64,000 nucleotides of DNA from Ignavibacteria bacterium (GTDB taxonomy: Bacteria > Bacteroidota > Ignavibacteria > Tepidaquicellales > Tepidaquicellaceae), in assembly GCA_016788375.1 (NCBI GenBank), contig JAEUSI010000003.1, positions 29,312 to 93,311 on the forward strand. Direction: 5' to 3'. A model generated the notes under the pieces. It saw only the letters and a list, made by a program, of their open reading frames with translations. It had not been told where the DNA came from and searched no databases. Of the stretch, positions 25,508 to 35,815 are shown piece after piece; the first letter of the stretch is position 1; each line of letters begins with the position of its first letter. The position numbers and the translations under genes are program-made.

Positions 25508-27958
25508 ATGAAAAAACTTCTTCTCGTTTTTAACCTGTTACTGATTTTAACACTTAATCTTAATGCACAGGATAAAAACTCAGTTTCACAGATAAATTCG
25601 GTTTTACCCGCACCGTTAAATCTGAATCAGAATATAACACCGGGTAATAACAGCATCACAAGTTATAACAGCAGATTCTTTGCAAATACTGTTGCAGCGA
25701 CGAGTCAGACGGTTAAGTCGTATCTCAATACACCCGGAACTCTGACAAACATCGGAAGCTCTCTGGCAACAAATCTTTTCGGTGGCGCTTACGTTGACGC
25801 AACAGGTATCTGGTACGGCGCGGAATATCTTGCAGCCGGTTCGGCAAACCTTGTAAAGGTTGATACTACTACAGGCGCAAGGACAGCAGTCGGTTCGATG
25901 GCAGGACTTAATGCAGGTCATACGATTACTGGTATTGCTTATGACAAGACTACAAGCACAATGTTTGCTTTAAGTACAAACGGTACAGTCGGAACTCTTT
26001 ATACATGTAATTTATCTACAGGAGCTTTGACTCAAATCGGAAACACCACAGGTTCTACTCTGCCGATTGATCTTGCTATCAATAATGCAGGAGTTATTTA
26101 CAGTGCCGATATCGGAACTGACGTGTTAATGACACTCAATAAAACTACAGGTGCCGCGACAACAATCGGACCTCTGAATCAGAATCTGAATTTTGCTCAG
26201 GGTATGGCATTTGACTTGTCAACAGATTCATTGTTCTTTGCAGCTTATCTTTCAGCCGGAACAAGCGGTATTTATACTTGTAATCTTGCTACAGGTAACC
26301 TTACTTTAGTCGGTAATTTCCCGGCTGCTGCAGAAGTTGATGCTTTTGTAATTCCGGGAGGAGTTGCAAGACAGTTAAATGCATTCAATTTACTTACACC
26401 TGCAGCAGGCGCAAGAGTTGTTACGGTTGCCGGTTCGACCACACCTGTAACGATAACATGGGATACTTCAGCAGCGGGTGCTACCTACAAATGGATTTTC
26501 GGAAATCCCGTGGTTCCGCCGAGAAGACTGACTATTCCTTCAAGCTCAAACAGCATAAACACAACTTTAGGAGCTCTTGATGCAGTGCTCGCGGCAAACG
26601 GATTTACTAATAATGGTTCGGCTACAGACTCTGCAGTCGGACAATGGAATGTTTATGCATATAAAGGACCGGGAGCTCCGGGACCGGACTCACTTGCTTC
26701 TGCAAACGGACCGAGAGCAATTACTCTTAGAAGACAGCAGGTTTCTCTGACACCATTTGCGCTTGTTTCACCGGCGACAGGTACCAGGATTGTAACTTCT
26801 CCGGTTGATCCGAGTCCTGTAAACATTGTCTGGAATAAATCGGGTTCAGGCGGTTCCACATACAGATGGCTTTATAAAACAGGAGCTACATATACTGATC
26901 CTGCTACACTCAGACTGCTTTCTAATAACAGCGGACTCGATACGGTTCTGACACTCAGAAATTCACAGATAGACTCAACCCTTGCAGGACTTGGTGTTGC
27001 TGCAGGTGATTCAATTACAGGACAATGGAGAGTCAGGGCATATTCATCTTCTGATTCACTGAATTCAACAGCTCCGGACAGAACAATTACTTTCAGAAGA
27101 GTCGGTCTGCTACCTTTAAATCAGGATTTCAGCAATACAGCATTCCCGCCTCCTTTCTGGGGACTTGATGCAGGCGGCGGTACACAATACTGGACAAGAA
27201 ATACCGTCAGCGGTTATCAGATCGGTACGGGTTCAGCTAAGTATGATTACTGGACAGCTCTTACGACAACACCGCTTCAGACTTTAACAAGCAATCAGTT
27301 TCCGCCGGTTTCAGCTCCGTCAAATTATCTGAGATTTAATTATACACATGCTTTCTATCTTTCCGGTACAACACTCGCTCCGGATTCATGTATAATTGAA
27401 ACTTCAGCCGATAACGGCGCTACATGGGTCAGATTAATCGGACTCGGTGCTTCACAGACACTATCATCGGGAACGAATTCTTCCCCGATTATGACTACTG
27501 TCGGCGGTCCTGTTTCAGGCGCATTCACTCCGAGCGCTGCAAATCAATGGGCAACCAAGGTTTTTGCAATGCCGGTTGGAACAAACAAAGTAAGATTTAT
27601 CGCAAAGAGCGGTTACGGAAATAATCTCTATATTGACGACATTACTTCAGGTCTTATTACCGGTGTTAATTCTTCACCTATTACACTTACTCCTGAAAGA
27701 TATGAACTCGCACAGAATTATCCTAATCCGTTCAATCCTGTTACAAAGATTAATTTCTCGATTCCAAAACAGTCTATCGTAAGTCTTAAAGTATATGATA
27801 TGCTCGGAAGAGAAGTTATGCAATTAGTTAACGAAGTTAAAAACCCCGGTGTTTACAGCATTGATTTCAATGCTCTGAATCTATCGAGCGGTGCATACTT
27901 CTATAAAATTGAAGCAGGTGAGTTCAGCGATATCAAGAGAATGATGCTTATCAAGTAA
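25508..27958 (+). CDS. secreted multidomain protein with T9SS sorting domain
   Basis: 816 residues with a clear signal peptide ending L-N-A-Q. Residues about 80-290 have repeated blocks (T-T-T-G-A-R-T-A-V-G, S-T-G-A-L-T-Q-I-G, K-T-T-G-A-A-T-T-I-G) of a YVTN/DUF4394-like propeller. Two domains follow with I-T-W-D-T-S-A-A-G-A-T-Y-K-W and I-V-W-N-K-S-G-S-G, resembling SusE/F-like immunoglobulin folds, then a jelly-roll-like domain (D-S-C-I-I-E-T-S-A-D-N-G-A-T-W) and the T9SS sorting domain. It likely binds carbohydrate or protein outside the cell; no enzyme motif is visible. A strong terminator follows. Confidence 0.87.
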   Translation: MKKLLLVFNLLLILTLNLNAQDKNSVSQINSVLPAPLNLNQNITPGNNSITSYNSRFFANTVAATSQTVKSYLNTPGTLTNIGSSLATNLFGGAYVDATGIWYGAEYLAAGSANLVKVDTTTGARTAVGSMAGLNAGHTITGIAYDKTTSTMFALSTNGTVGTLYTCNLSTGALTQIGNTTGSTLPIDLAINNAGVIYSADIGTDVLMTLNKTTGAATTIGPLNQNLNFAQGMAFDLSTDSLFFAAYLSAGTSGIYTCNLATGNLTLVGNFPAAAEVDAFVIPGGVARQLNAFNLLTPAAGARVVTVAGSTTPVTITWDTSAAGATYKWIFGNPVVPPRRLTIPSSSNSINTTLGALDAVLAANGFTNNGSATDSAVGQWNVYAYKGPGAPGPDSLASANGPRAITLRRQQVSLTPFALVSPATGTRIVTSPVDPSPVNIVWNKSGSGGSTYRWLYKTGATYTDPATLRLLSNNSGLDTVLTLRNSQIDSTLAGLGVAAGDSITGQWRVRAYSSSDSLNSTAPDRTITFRRVGLLPLNQDFSNTAFPPPFWGLDAGGGTQYWTRNTVSGYQIGTGSAKYDYWTALTTTPLQTLTSNQFPPVSAPSNYLRFNYTHAFYLSGTTLAPDSCIIETSADNGATWVRLIGLGASQTLSSGTNSSPIMTTVGGPVSGAFTPSAANQWATKVFAMPVGTNKVRFIAKSGYGNNLYIDDITSGLITGVNSSPITLTPERYELAQNYPNPFNPVTKINFSIPKQSIVSLKVYDMLGREVMQLVNEVKNPGVYSIDFNALNLSSGAYFYKIEAGEFSDIKRMMLIK

Positions 27959-28004
27959 TTCGTTTTTTCAATCGGAGTTTTTCTTATCCGATGAATTTTT
28001 TACA

Positions 28005-28037
28005 AACCCGGTATTTTAATAGTACCGGGTTTTTTTT
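28005..28037 (+). terminator. Rho-independent terminator
   Basis: The 9-base stem AACCCGGTA / TACCGGGTT with a 9-base loop is followed by a run of T. It lies 46 bases after the stop of the T9SS gene at 25508-27958. Confidence 0.9.
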
Positions 28038-28150
28038 ATAATTTTGTTTATTGTTTAAATCAGAATCATTAATTTTATTCAAATTTAATTGTACTGTAAC
28101 ATCTCTTTCGGAAAATTTCTTCCGGAACTAGGAATTAATCATTTAACATA

Positions 28151-29692
28151 TTGCCGGATTTTTACAGAAATAAAAATTTAAGATATTCGCTGATTGCTTT
28201 TTTATCACTGCTTCCGGTTTTGCTGCATTTATACACAAATTTATTTGCGGGTTACGGTTACTTCAGAGATGAACTGTATTATCTCGCCTGTGCCGGCAGA
28301 CCTGATTCGGGATATGTTGATCACCCTCCGCTGTCTGTTCTGATGCTTTATCTTTTAAGAATGATAACAGGAGATTCGTTGTTTGCTCTGAGGCTTATCC
28401 CCGCCTTATGTTCGGGGCTTACAGTTTTTACCGCATCAGTGCTTACTCTCAGACTCGGAGGAAAAACATTTGCAGTGATTTTAACGTCCTTTGCCGTGAT
28501 GTTTACTCCGGTTTTTCTTGCGATGAATTCTTACTATTCAATGAACAGTATTGATATTTTATTATGGACAATTGCATTTTATGTTATTGTTCTGACAGTT
28601 TCTGAAAATAAAATTATTTACTGGTTAGTTCTGGGAGTTGTATTCGGAGCGGGACTTCTAAATAAAATAAGCTTTGTTTGGCTTGAAACCGGCTTCTTTA
28701 CCGGGCTTCTGATTTCGGGAAAAAAGAAAGAGTTTCTTACCGTCAGACCTTATCTTACAGCTTTGATTTCAATAATAATTTTTTCTCCGTTTATAATCTG
28801 GAATGTTTTCAATGACTTTGCTCATATTGAATTTATTCAGAATGCAACTTCACAGAAATATTCACATATTACGGTTCTTGATTTTTTAAGCGGACAGCTT
28901 ATGATGATGAATCCTGTTTCTCTTATCATAGCATTTACGGGAATATACTACCTGCTTTTTCATGCTGAAGGCAGGAAGTTCAGCATTCTTTGCATTATAT
29001 TTCTGGTGACTTTACTTATTCTGATAATTAACGGTCACAGCAAAGCTGAATATCTTGCGCCTGCTTACACTGCGCTCTTTTCTGCAGGAAGCGTGTTTAC
29101 GGAAAAGAAAACAATTGTCCGTAACAGATGGATTCGGTATGCGCTGCTAATTCCTCTTTTCATTACAGGAATATTAACTGTTCCTCTGGCAATACCGCTG
29201 CTTCCCGTTGAATCATACCTGAGTTATTCGGACAACATAGGAATGAAACCTACCACATCCGAAGATAAAGAACTCTCTGGTCTTCCGCAGTTCTTTGCAG
29301 ATATGCACGGCTGGGAGAAGATGGCTGAAAATGTTTCGTCGGTTTATATGACTTTACAGAGGGATGAACGGCTGCGAACTGTTGTTTACGGCAGAAATTA
29401 CGGGGAAGCTGCTGCCATGGAATTTTACAGAAAGAAATATCCTATCCCCAGAACAGTTTCTTCACACAATTCATACTGGTTATGGGGTTTTCCGGATATT
29501 CAGGATCCTGTTGTTATAGTTATTGGCGGAGATAAAAATGAACTGCTGAAAACTTTTGATTCGGTTGAAGTTGCGATGGTACACAGCGCAGAATATTCAA
29601 TGCCTTATGAAAATAACATACCGGTTTTTATTGCAAGGAGTTTTAAAACTCCCGCTGCTGAAGTCTGGAAGAATGCTAAGAATTATGAATAA
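28151..29692 (+). CDS. GT-C family glycosyltransferase (ArnT/PMT-like)
   Basis: 513 residues starting at a TTG, with ten or more predicted membrane helices. The first outer loop has G-Y-F-R-D-E-L-Y-Y-L-A-C-A, with the acidic pair D40-E41 typical of GT-C enzymes such as ArnT and the GT39/GT83 families, and V-D-H-P-P-L-S follows. Such enzymes take a sugar from a polyprenyl-phosphate donor and transfer it to lipid A, protein or glycan on the periplasmic side. The C-terminal 150 residues form a soluble domain. It is monocistronic after a terminator. The acceptor is unknown. Confidence 0.88.
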   Translation: MPDFYRNKNLRYSLIAFLSLLPVLLHLYTNLFAGYGYFRDELYYLACAGRPDSGYVDHPPLSVLMLYLLRMITGDSLFALRLIPALCSGLTVFTASVLTLRLGGKTFAVILTSFAVMFTPVFLAMNSYYSMNSIDILLWTIAFYVIVLTVSENKIIYWLVLGVVFGAGLLNKISFVWLETGFFTGLLISGKKKEFLTVRPYLTALISIIIFSPFIIWNVFNDFAHIEFIQNATSQKYSHITVLDFLSGQLMMMNPVSLIIAFTGIYYLLFHAEGRKFSILCIIFLVTLLILIINGHSKAEYLAPAYTALFSAGSVFTEKKTIVRNRWIRYALLIPLFITGILTVPLAIPLLPVESYLSYSDNIGMKPTTSEDKELSGLPQFFADMHGWEKMAENVSSVYMTLQRDERLRTVVYGRNYGEAAAMEFYRKKYPIPRTVSSHNSYWLWGFPDIQDPVVIVIGGDKNELLKTFDSVEVAMVHSAEYSMPYENNIPVFIARSFKTPAAEVWKNAKNYE

Positions 29693-29772
29693 GATTTCCT
29701 TAATTAAATCCGGTTTTGCCCGGATACCTGAAATTTTTCACAGTGTTTTCGCCGGAACAGTTTTAATGCATA

Positions 29773-31479
29773 CTAAGCAATGTCATATTCTTTGTTGACG
29801 CTTTCTATCCATTCTTCGGCATAATTCACAATAGATTCTACGGTTTCTTTTTCAAAAGGCGATCCGAGATTTGCAGATTTTACAAGTTCCAGAAACGGCT
29901 TGCTTCCGCCTGATTTGCAAAGATTCAGATAATCCTTCCATGCAATATCCCTGTCATGATTGCTTTTTCTCCAGAACTGCAGAGCGCAGATTTCAGCCAG
30001 GCAGTAATCTATATAATAAAAAGGCATTTTAAAAATGTGACTCTGCATAAACCAGTATCCTCCTCTGTTAAGGAATTCATTGTCTCCGTAATCCAGATAA
30101 GGTTTATATTTAATTTCAATTTCACGCCATTTGTTCTTTCTGTCAGCCGGCGTTGCGTCTGGATTTGAATATACAAAATGCTGGAATTCATCAACCGATA
30201 CACCGTACGGGATAAAGAACAGCGATTTGTTCAGATGCGAGAATAAAAACTTATCCGTATCTTCTTCAAAAAACAAATTCATCCACGGCCACGTGATAAA
30301 TTCCATTGCCATGGAATGAATCTCTGCAGCTTCTGATGTCGGCGCAATATATTCGGGAATTTCAAATCCCCTGCTCTGATATTTCTGAAATGCATGACCT
30401 GCTTCATGTGTGAGAACTTTTATATCATGATCAGTTCCGTTCATGTTGGCAAATATAAAAGGACTTTTATATTTCTTTAAATAAGTACAGTAACCGCCTG
30501 CAGATTTTCCTTTCCTGTTGTATAAGTCCATCAGCTCATAATCAATCATAAAATCAAAGAACTCTTCCGTTTCCGGTGAAAGTTTTTCATACATAATTTT
30601 AGCTTTTTCAACAATCCATTCGGGCGGACCTTTCGGCACCGGATTACCGTTTTTGAAATTATAACCGGCATCATAATAATACAGATGATCAAGTCCGAGT
30701 CTGTGTTTTTTGATTTCTGAAAGTGTCTCAGTCAGGGGCACTATAACTTCTTTTACAGTGTTTCTGAAGCCTTCGATTTCCCTGTAAGTATATCCTGTTC
30801 TTCTCATTCTGTCATAACCGAGCTGAACAAAATTTTCGTATCCGAGTTTTTTTGCAATCAGAGTTCTGGTCTTTACAAGCTCATCATAAATATAATCCAG
30901 TTCGCTTTCATGTTCCCTGAAAAAATCAAACTTCGCTTCAAATGCTCTCTTTCTTAATTCCCGGTTTTCAGATTCAAGGAAAGGATCAAGTCCGGCAATG
31001 TTTCTTTCCTCGCCTTCAAAATTTATTTTTGCGGATGCTATAAGCTTTACATATCTTGTAACAAGCTGGTTTTCCTTTTTCAGATCGTCTATAATATCTT
31101 CGCTGAATGTTTTCAATGAGACTTCTGCAGATGCAAAAAGCTGTTTCCCGCATAATTCTTCAAGACCGGTTCTGAATTCAGATTCCGTCAGAAGCTGATA
31201 AAGTTTTTTGACAAGACGCATATACAGCGGACCCGTATTGTCAAAATATTCATGCTCGGCGCTGTAAAACTCATCTTCCGTATTGACTGTATATCTTATG
31301 TGAGCAATATTGATCATAGTCTCATATTCAGCCCGGAATGTGTTAATCTCTTTCAGAATTTCAAACTGATCTGATGCGCTTCGGGCAGAAATGAATTTTT
31401 CCGCAAGTTCATTAAACTTTTTCTCTGTTTCCTTAATGTCAGGTCTTATATAATTTATATCCTTGAATTTTATGTTCAA
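29773..31479 (-). CDS. M3 family oligoendopeptidase
   Basis: 568 residues, normal for the oligoendopeptidase F group of the M3 family. The zinc motif H-E-A-G-H is at residues 358-362 and the third ligand lies in T-S-E-A-A-E-I-H-S-M at about 381-390. No signal peptide, so it should degrade oligopeptides in the cytoplasm. It faces the GT-C gene convergently and is followed upstream by the ferredoxin-like gene on the same strand (50-base gap). Confidence 0.93.
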   Translation of the reverse strand: MNIKFKDINYIRPDIKETEKKFNELAEKFISARSASDQFEILKEINTFRAEYETMINIAHIRYTVNTEDEFYSAEHEYFDNTGPLYMRLVKKLYQLLTESEFRTGLEELCGKQLFASAEVSLKTFSEDIIDDLKKENQLVTRYVKLIASAKINFEGEERNIAGLDPFLESENRELRKRAFEAKFDFFREHESELDYIYDELVKTRTLIAKKLGYENFVQLGYDRMRRTGYTYREIEGFRNTVKEVIVPLTETLSEIKKHRLGLDHLYYYDAGYNFKNGNPVPKGPPEWIVEKAKIMYEKLSPETEEFFDFMIDYELMDLYNRKGKSAGGYCTYLKKYKSPFIFANMNGTDHDIKVLTHEAGHAFQKYQSRGFEIPEYIAPTSEAAEIHSMAMEFITWPWMNLFFEEDTDKFLFSHLNKSLFFIPYGVSVDEFQHFVYSNPDATPADRKNKWREIEIKYKPYLDYGDNEFLNRGGYWFMQSHIFKMPFYYIDYCLAEICALQFWRKSNHDRDIAWKDYLNLCKSGGSKPFLELVKSANLGSPFEKETVESIVNYAEEWIESVNKEYDIA

Positions 31480-31529
31480 TGCCTGTTTTCCTTTCAGTAT
31501 TTAATTTTGAGAGATGTTTTTAAAGATAT

Positions 31530-31904
31530 TCAATTGTCCGGATTTATTTTCAGAATAAATTCTTCAACCGGTTTTCCGGAAATGAGATGCTCATTTATAA
31601 TTCTTTCCAGCACAGCCGGAGCACAGGAATGATACCATATCCCTTCAGGATAAACCACTGCAACTGGACCTTTCATGCAGATTCTCAAGCAGTTTGCCTT
31701 CGTTCTGTATATTCCACCATCCCCGGTCAGATTTAGTTCATCAAGTCTTCTTTTCAGATATTCCCAAGATTCCATACCTTTTTCCTTTTCGCAGCATTTC
31801 GGTTTCGTCTGATCACAGCAAAGAAAAATATGCCTCTTTATTTTATCAATCTTTAATTCTTCAAGTTTCTCTCTTAACTTCACTTCCGAAATTTTCTCGG
31901 TCAT
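31530..31904 (-). CDS. thioredoxin-like [2Fe-2S] ferredoxin
   Basis: 124 residues. The cluster cysteines follow the thioredoxin-like ferredoxin pattern: C29/C30 and C37/C38 in [12 protein letters not shown], and C72 and C76 in [19 protein letters not shown] follows, the usual (2Fe-2S) ferredoxin ending seen in NuoE-like small proteins. It would carry electrons in the cytoplasm; the partner is unknown. It lies 33 bases after typA on the same strand and just ahead of the M3 peptidase, so it may be in their transcript. Confidence 0.88.
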   Translation of the reverse strand: MTEKISEVKLREKLEELKIDKIKRHIFLCCDQTKPKCCEKEKGMESWEYLKRRLDELNLTGDGGIYRTKANCLRICMKGPVAVVYPEGIWYHSCAPAVLERIINEHLISGKPVEEFILKINPDN

Positions 31905-31937
31905 AATTTTACTTTCGTTTTTAATTTGAATTTCATT

Positions 31938-33788
31938 TTATGCATTTACTGTCTGCTGAAATGCCTTTCCCCTTAAAGTATGCCTTGTCTGGGAAGATAA
32001 TATCGCCTTTCTGAGTCTGATGCTTTTTGGAGTAACTTCCACTAACTCATCATCCTTTATGAAATCAATTGCTCTTTCAAGTGTCATCGGTACCACTGGA
32101 GTTAAAATCATGCTTTCATCCTTACCTGAAGCTCTCATGTTTGAGAGTTTTTTCCCCTTTGTCGGATTTACGTCAAGGTCATTGTCCCTGTTGTGTTCTC
32201 CGACAATCATTCCCTCATATACCGGATCATTCGGAACGGTAAACAAAGTTCCTCTCGGTTCAAGATTGTATAACGAGTATGATAATGCAGTGCCGTTTCT
32301 GTCCGAAACAAGCGAACCTGTCAGTCTTGTAGGAAAGTCACCTCTGTATTCCTCATATCCCTGAAGATAAGAATTCATAATTCCCGTTCCTCTTGTATCG
32401 GTGAGAAATTCATTCCTGTATCCGATAAGCGATCTCGACGGAACCGTAAATTCAACTCTCACCCTTCCCGTGCCGTGATTTACAAGATTTATCATTCTTC
32501 CTTTTCTTTTGGAAAGTTTTTCAGAAACAATCCCTACAAAACTTTCATCGCAGTCAATGAATAAATGTTCAATCGGCTCAAGCGTCTTACCGTCTTTTTT
32601 CTTAAAAATAACCTGCGGTCTGCCTACGCTTAATTCGAATCCTTCCCTGCGCATCGTTTCTATTAGTATTACCATCTGAAATTCTCCCCTGCCTTTAACC
32701 ACAAAACTCTCGCCGTCAGCTGAATCTTCAACTTTAAGAGCTACATTACTCAGCGTTTCCTTATGAAGCCTTTCCCTGATTTTATTTGACTGAACAATCT
32801 TACCTTCTCTTCCCGACAAAGGTGATGTGTTTATAAAAAACAACATAGATATTGTCGGCTCGTCAACAGCTATTCTTTTCAAAGCTTTCGGATTTTCCCT
32901 GTTGCATATTGTGTCTCCAATGTGAACATCTTCTATTCCCGCCAGAATGGCTATGTCGCCTGCCATTACAGTATTTGCATCCCTGAAATTGAGACCTTCA
33001 TAAACCTGAAGTTTGGAAATTTTCAGAGGCAGTGCTTTTCCGTCTTCATTTATACATACAAGCTCATCCTTTTCCGTAATCATTCCGTTTGAAATTTTTC
33101 CGATTGCAAGTCTTCCCACATAATCCGAATAGTCAAGATCAGCCACTAGAAGCTGTAACGGTTCTTCAGGATCATAGGACGGAGCAGGAATTTCCTGAAC
33201 AATAGTATCAAACAGAACTTTAAGACTTTCACCTTTCTTTTCTTCAAGTGTTTTCTGAGCTATGCCTTCCCTTCCGACAGCAAACAACACCGGAAATTCG
33301 ATCTGCTCTTCGTCAGCATCAAGATCTATGAAAAGATCGTAAACTTCATTCAGGACTTCCTTAGCGCGTGCATCTTTTCTGTCTATTTTATTTATTACTA
33401 CAATAATTTTAAGTTTTGCTTCCAGAGCTTTTTTTAATACAAATCGTGTCTGCGGCAGCGGTCCTTCAGATGCATCGACAAGAAGAATAACTCCGTTTAC
33501 CATCATCAGTGCGCGCTCCACTTCTCCTCCGAAATCAGCGTGTCCTGGAGTGTCAAGAATATTGATTTTTACATCACCCCATTTTACCGAACAGTTTTTT
33601 GCGGCGATAGTTATGCCTCTTTCTCTTTCAAGATCCATATTATCCATAACGCGTTCGGCGATTTCCTGATTTTCACGGAACATACCGCTTTGCCTGAACA
33701 TATGGTCAACAAGCGTTGTCTTTCCGTGATCAACGTGGGCAATAATTGCAATATTTCTTAGCTTTTCATTAAATGATACTTTTTTCAT
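31938..33788 (-). CDS. typA: translational GTPase TypA/BipA
   Basis: 616 residues. It opens with [16 protein letters not shown], has switch [12 protein letters not shown]3 D-T-P-G-H-A-D-F and G4 N-K-I-D-R. The C-terminal domains have the TypA-specific [16 protein letters not shown] and [10 protein letters not shown] blocks. BipA is a ribosome-binding GTPase that helps 50S maturation and adaptation to stress and cold. Length is normal for the family. Confidence 0.97.
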   Translation of the reverse strand: MKKVSFNEKLRNIAIIAHVDHGKTTLVDHMFRQSGMFRENQEIAERVMDNMDLERERGITIAAKNCSVKWGDVKINILDTPGHADFGGEVERALMMVNGVILLVDASEGPLPQTRFVLKKALEAKLKIIVVINKIDRKDARAKEVLNEVYDLFIDLDADEEQIEFPVLFAVGREGIAQKTLEEKKGESLKVLFDTIVQEIPAPSYDPEEPLQLLVADLDYSDYVGRLAIGKISNGMITEKDELVCINEDGKALPLKISKLQVYEGLNFRDANTVMAGDIAILAGIEDVHIGDTICNRENPKALKRIAVDEPTISMLFFINTSPLSGREGKIVQSNKIRERLHKETLSNVALKVEDSADGESFVVKGRGEFQMVILIETMRREGFELSVGRPQVIFKKKDGKTLEPIEHLFIDCDESFVGIVSEKLSKRKGRMINLVNHGTGRVRVEFTVPSRSLIGYRNEFLTDTRGTGIMNSYLQGYEEYRGDFPTRLTGSLVSDRNGTALSYSLYNLEPRGTLFTVPNDPVYEGMIVGEHNRDNDLDVNPTKGKKLSNMRASGKDESMILTPVVPMTLERAIDFIKDDELVEVTPKSIRLRKAILSSQTRHTLRGKAFQQTVNA

Positions 33789-34017
33789 TAAGTTAATTTT
33801 ATTTCAGAATAAAAATGACATATCTTGGGAATAGTCAAATCAGGTGAGTTTTAAAAAACAGAACTGCAAAATAATGTTAATTCATTTGTATTACAAGGTA
33901 AGGATTTATGATTTTATATGAAAAATCAGGAATTGCATTAATAAATGTAATTTCGCTGGATATTAACGCTGAAAAAGTCCTATATCTTTTGTATTTTAGT
34001 AAAATTAAAGTAAAAAT

Positions 34018-34091
34018 GCCCTTGTAGCTCAGGTGGATAGAGCAACAGTTTCCTAAACTGTGTGCCGGATGTTCGAGTCATCCCAAGGGCA
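34018..34091 (+). tRNA. tRNA-Arg (anticodon CCT)
   Basis: The acceptor arms GCCCTTG and CAAGGGC pair perfectly. The D-arm has AGCTCAGGTGGAT, the anticodon stem ACAGT/ACTGT surrounds loop TTCCTAA with anticodon CCT, and the T-arm contains GTTCGAGTC. The CCA end is not encoded. It stands alone between typA (divergent) and the SDR gene. Confidence 0.93.
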
Positions 34092-34180
34092 CACAGAACA
34101 GATGAAATATGATTACTTTCACCTGTTTTATATAAATTAATGAAATTCCGGAATCTTACTTAAAATTATATTTCGGTAAT

Positions 34181-34921
34181 ATGAACACAGGGAAAAAAGT
34201 AGCTCTCGTAACCGGAGGCGCAAGAAGATTAGGCAGAGATATATCAATAGCGCTTGCAGAGTCCGGTTTTGACATAATTCTGAATTATAACGAAAGCAGT
34301 AAATCTGATCTTGAAGAAACAATTTCAGTATTAAATGAAAAAGGTGCCGGCGTTTCTGCCGTAAAATGCGATGTGTCTAAAGTAAGTGAAATCAGAAGCA
34401 TGTTTAAATCCGTTTTTCAGAAGTATAAAAAATTAAACGTGCTTGTAAATAATGCCGCTGTTTTCAGGCATACTGACTTTCTGGAAACATCCGAAAAAAT
34501 TTACGATAAATTTCTTAATACAAATCTGAAAAGCGTGTTTTTCTGCAGTCAGGAAGCTGCTAAGATTATGCTTAACAGCGATGAAAACATTAACAGAATT
34601 ATTAATATAGCTTCGCTTGGAGGCATTGAAAACTGGACAGGTTATATTCCTTATTCAGTTTCTAAAACAGGCGTGATTAAACTGACCGGACTTACCGCCA
34701 AGAGACTTGCTCCGAAAATACTGGTAAATGCGATTGCCCCCGGAACTGTTATGATTGAAAATGACGATAATGAAAATGTTAATCCCGAAGAAGTGAAGAA
34801 ATATCCGATGAAAAGATTTGCTGTTTCAAAGGACCTGACTTCACTGATTAAATATCTTGTAATTGATAATACATATATTACGGGACAGACATTTACTGTT
34901 GACGGCGGCAGAAGTCTCTGA
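34181..34921 (+). CDS. SDR oxidoreductase, pteridine-reductase-like
   Basis: 246 residues, a classical short-chain dehydrogenase/reductase. The cofactor motif T-G-G-A-R-R-L-G (11-18) has the double arginine that favours NADPH and marks FolM/PTR1-like pteridine reductases. N-N-A-A-V, the catalytic serine in I-A-S-L-G and Y-S-V-S-K (Y...K) follow. A plausible role is reduction of dihydrobiopterin or dihydrofolate-type substrates, but related enzymes reduce other carbonyls. It starts about 90 bases after the tRNA and heads the plus-strand housekeeping run. Confidence 0.88.
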   Translation: MNTGKKVALVTGGARRLGRDISIALAESGFDIILNYNESSKSDLEETISVLNEKGAGVSAVKCDVSKVSEIRSMFKSVFQKYKKLNVLVNNAAVFRHTDFLETSEKIYDKFLNTNLKSVFFCSQEAAKIMLNSDENINRIINIASLGGIENWTGYIPYSVSKTGVIKLTGLTAKRLAPKILVNAIAPGTVMIENDDNENVNPEEVKKYPMKRFAVSKDLTSLIKYLVIDNTYITGQTFTVDGGRSL

Positions 34922-34975
34922 ATGTCTTTATTCCTAAATCACTGAATTTCAATATTAACCAAAAGTAAGAATTAA

Positions 34976-35806
34976 ATGGCAAATTTTTTAAACAAAGCTC
35001 CGAAGGCTTATCATAATCTGAAATTTATAAATTCCCCGGGAGGAAGATCGGTCAGAATACTTACTGAATATTCCGAACCGCTTGAAAGATTCCGCAAATA
35101 CAAGATTTATCACACGATTGTGTTTTTCGGATCGGCGAGAATACTGCCAGGAAAGGAAGCTAAGTCAAGACTTCTTGCGGTTAAGAAAAAGATAAAAAAT
35201 TCAGGAAGGAAAAATCCGAAGTTAATTCAGGAACTGAAGAATGCTGAAGTTCATGTTGAAATGTCAAAATACTATGATGATACAGTCGAGCTTGCTTATA
35301 TGATGACTCAATGGGCAAAGAGTCTTAAAAAACCTAACAAGTTCATTGTCTGTTCCGGAGGAGGTCCGGGAATTATGGAAGCTGCCAACCGGGGTGCCGC
35401 AAAAGCAAAAGGCTTCTCAATGGGTCTGAATATTTCTCTTCCGTTTGAGCAGTATCCCAACAGATATATTTCACCAGAGCTGAATTTTGAATTTCATTAT
35501 TTTTTCATGCGCAAATTCTGGTTTGCATATCTTGCCAAAGCTCTTGTAATAATGCCGGGAGGATTCGGAACGCTGGATGAGCTGATGGAAATTCTTACTC
35601 TTGTACAGACAGAAAAACTTCATAAAAAAATGACAGTCGTTGTATACGGCAAGGAATTCTGGGATAAAATTATTAACATGGAAAAAATGGCGGAACTGCA
35701 GGTAATTTCTCCTGAAGACCTGAAGTTGTTTAGATTCGTAAATACTCCCAAAGAAGCTTTTGAATATCTGAAAGATGAATTAACCAAACATTATGTCATT
35801 AAATAA
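34976..35806 (+). CDS. LOG-family (TIGR00730) protein
   Basis: 276 residues. The two family motifs are S-G-G-G-P-G-I-M-E-A-A-N-R-G-A (about 127-141) and P-G-G-F-G-T-L-D-E (194-202). LOG proteins act as cytokinin-activating phosphoribohydrolases or nucleotide 5'-monophosphate nucleosidases. About 90 extra N-terminal residues precede the core, so it is longer than the shortest LOG proteins. It lies 54 bases after the SDR and 9 bases before yicC on the same strand. Confidence 0.92.
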   Translation: MANFLNKAPKAYHNLKFINSPGGRSVRILTEYSEPLERFRKYKIYHTIVFFGSARILPGKEAKSRLLAVKKKIKNSGRKNPKLIQELKNAEVHVEMSKYYDDTVELAYMMTQWAKSLKKPNKFIVCSGGGPGIMEAANRGAAKAKGFSMGLNISLPFEQYPNRYISPELNFEFHYFFMRKFWFAYLAKALVIMPGGFGTLDELMEILTLVQTEKLHKKMTVVVYGKEFWDKIINMEKMAELQVISPEDLKLFRFVNTPKEAFEYLKDELTKHYVIK

Positions 35807-35815
35807 GATGATAGA

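Noticed and set aside
29709..29726. ATCCGG/CCGGAT hairpin between convergent genes
   Set aside because: The stem is only six bases and no T run follows, so a terminator call is not supported.
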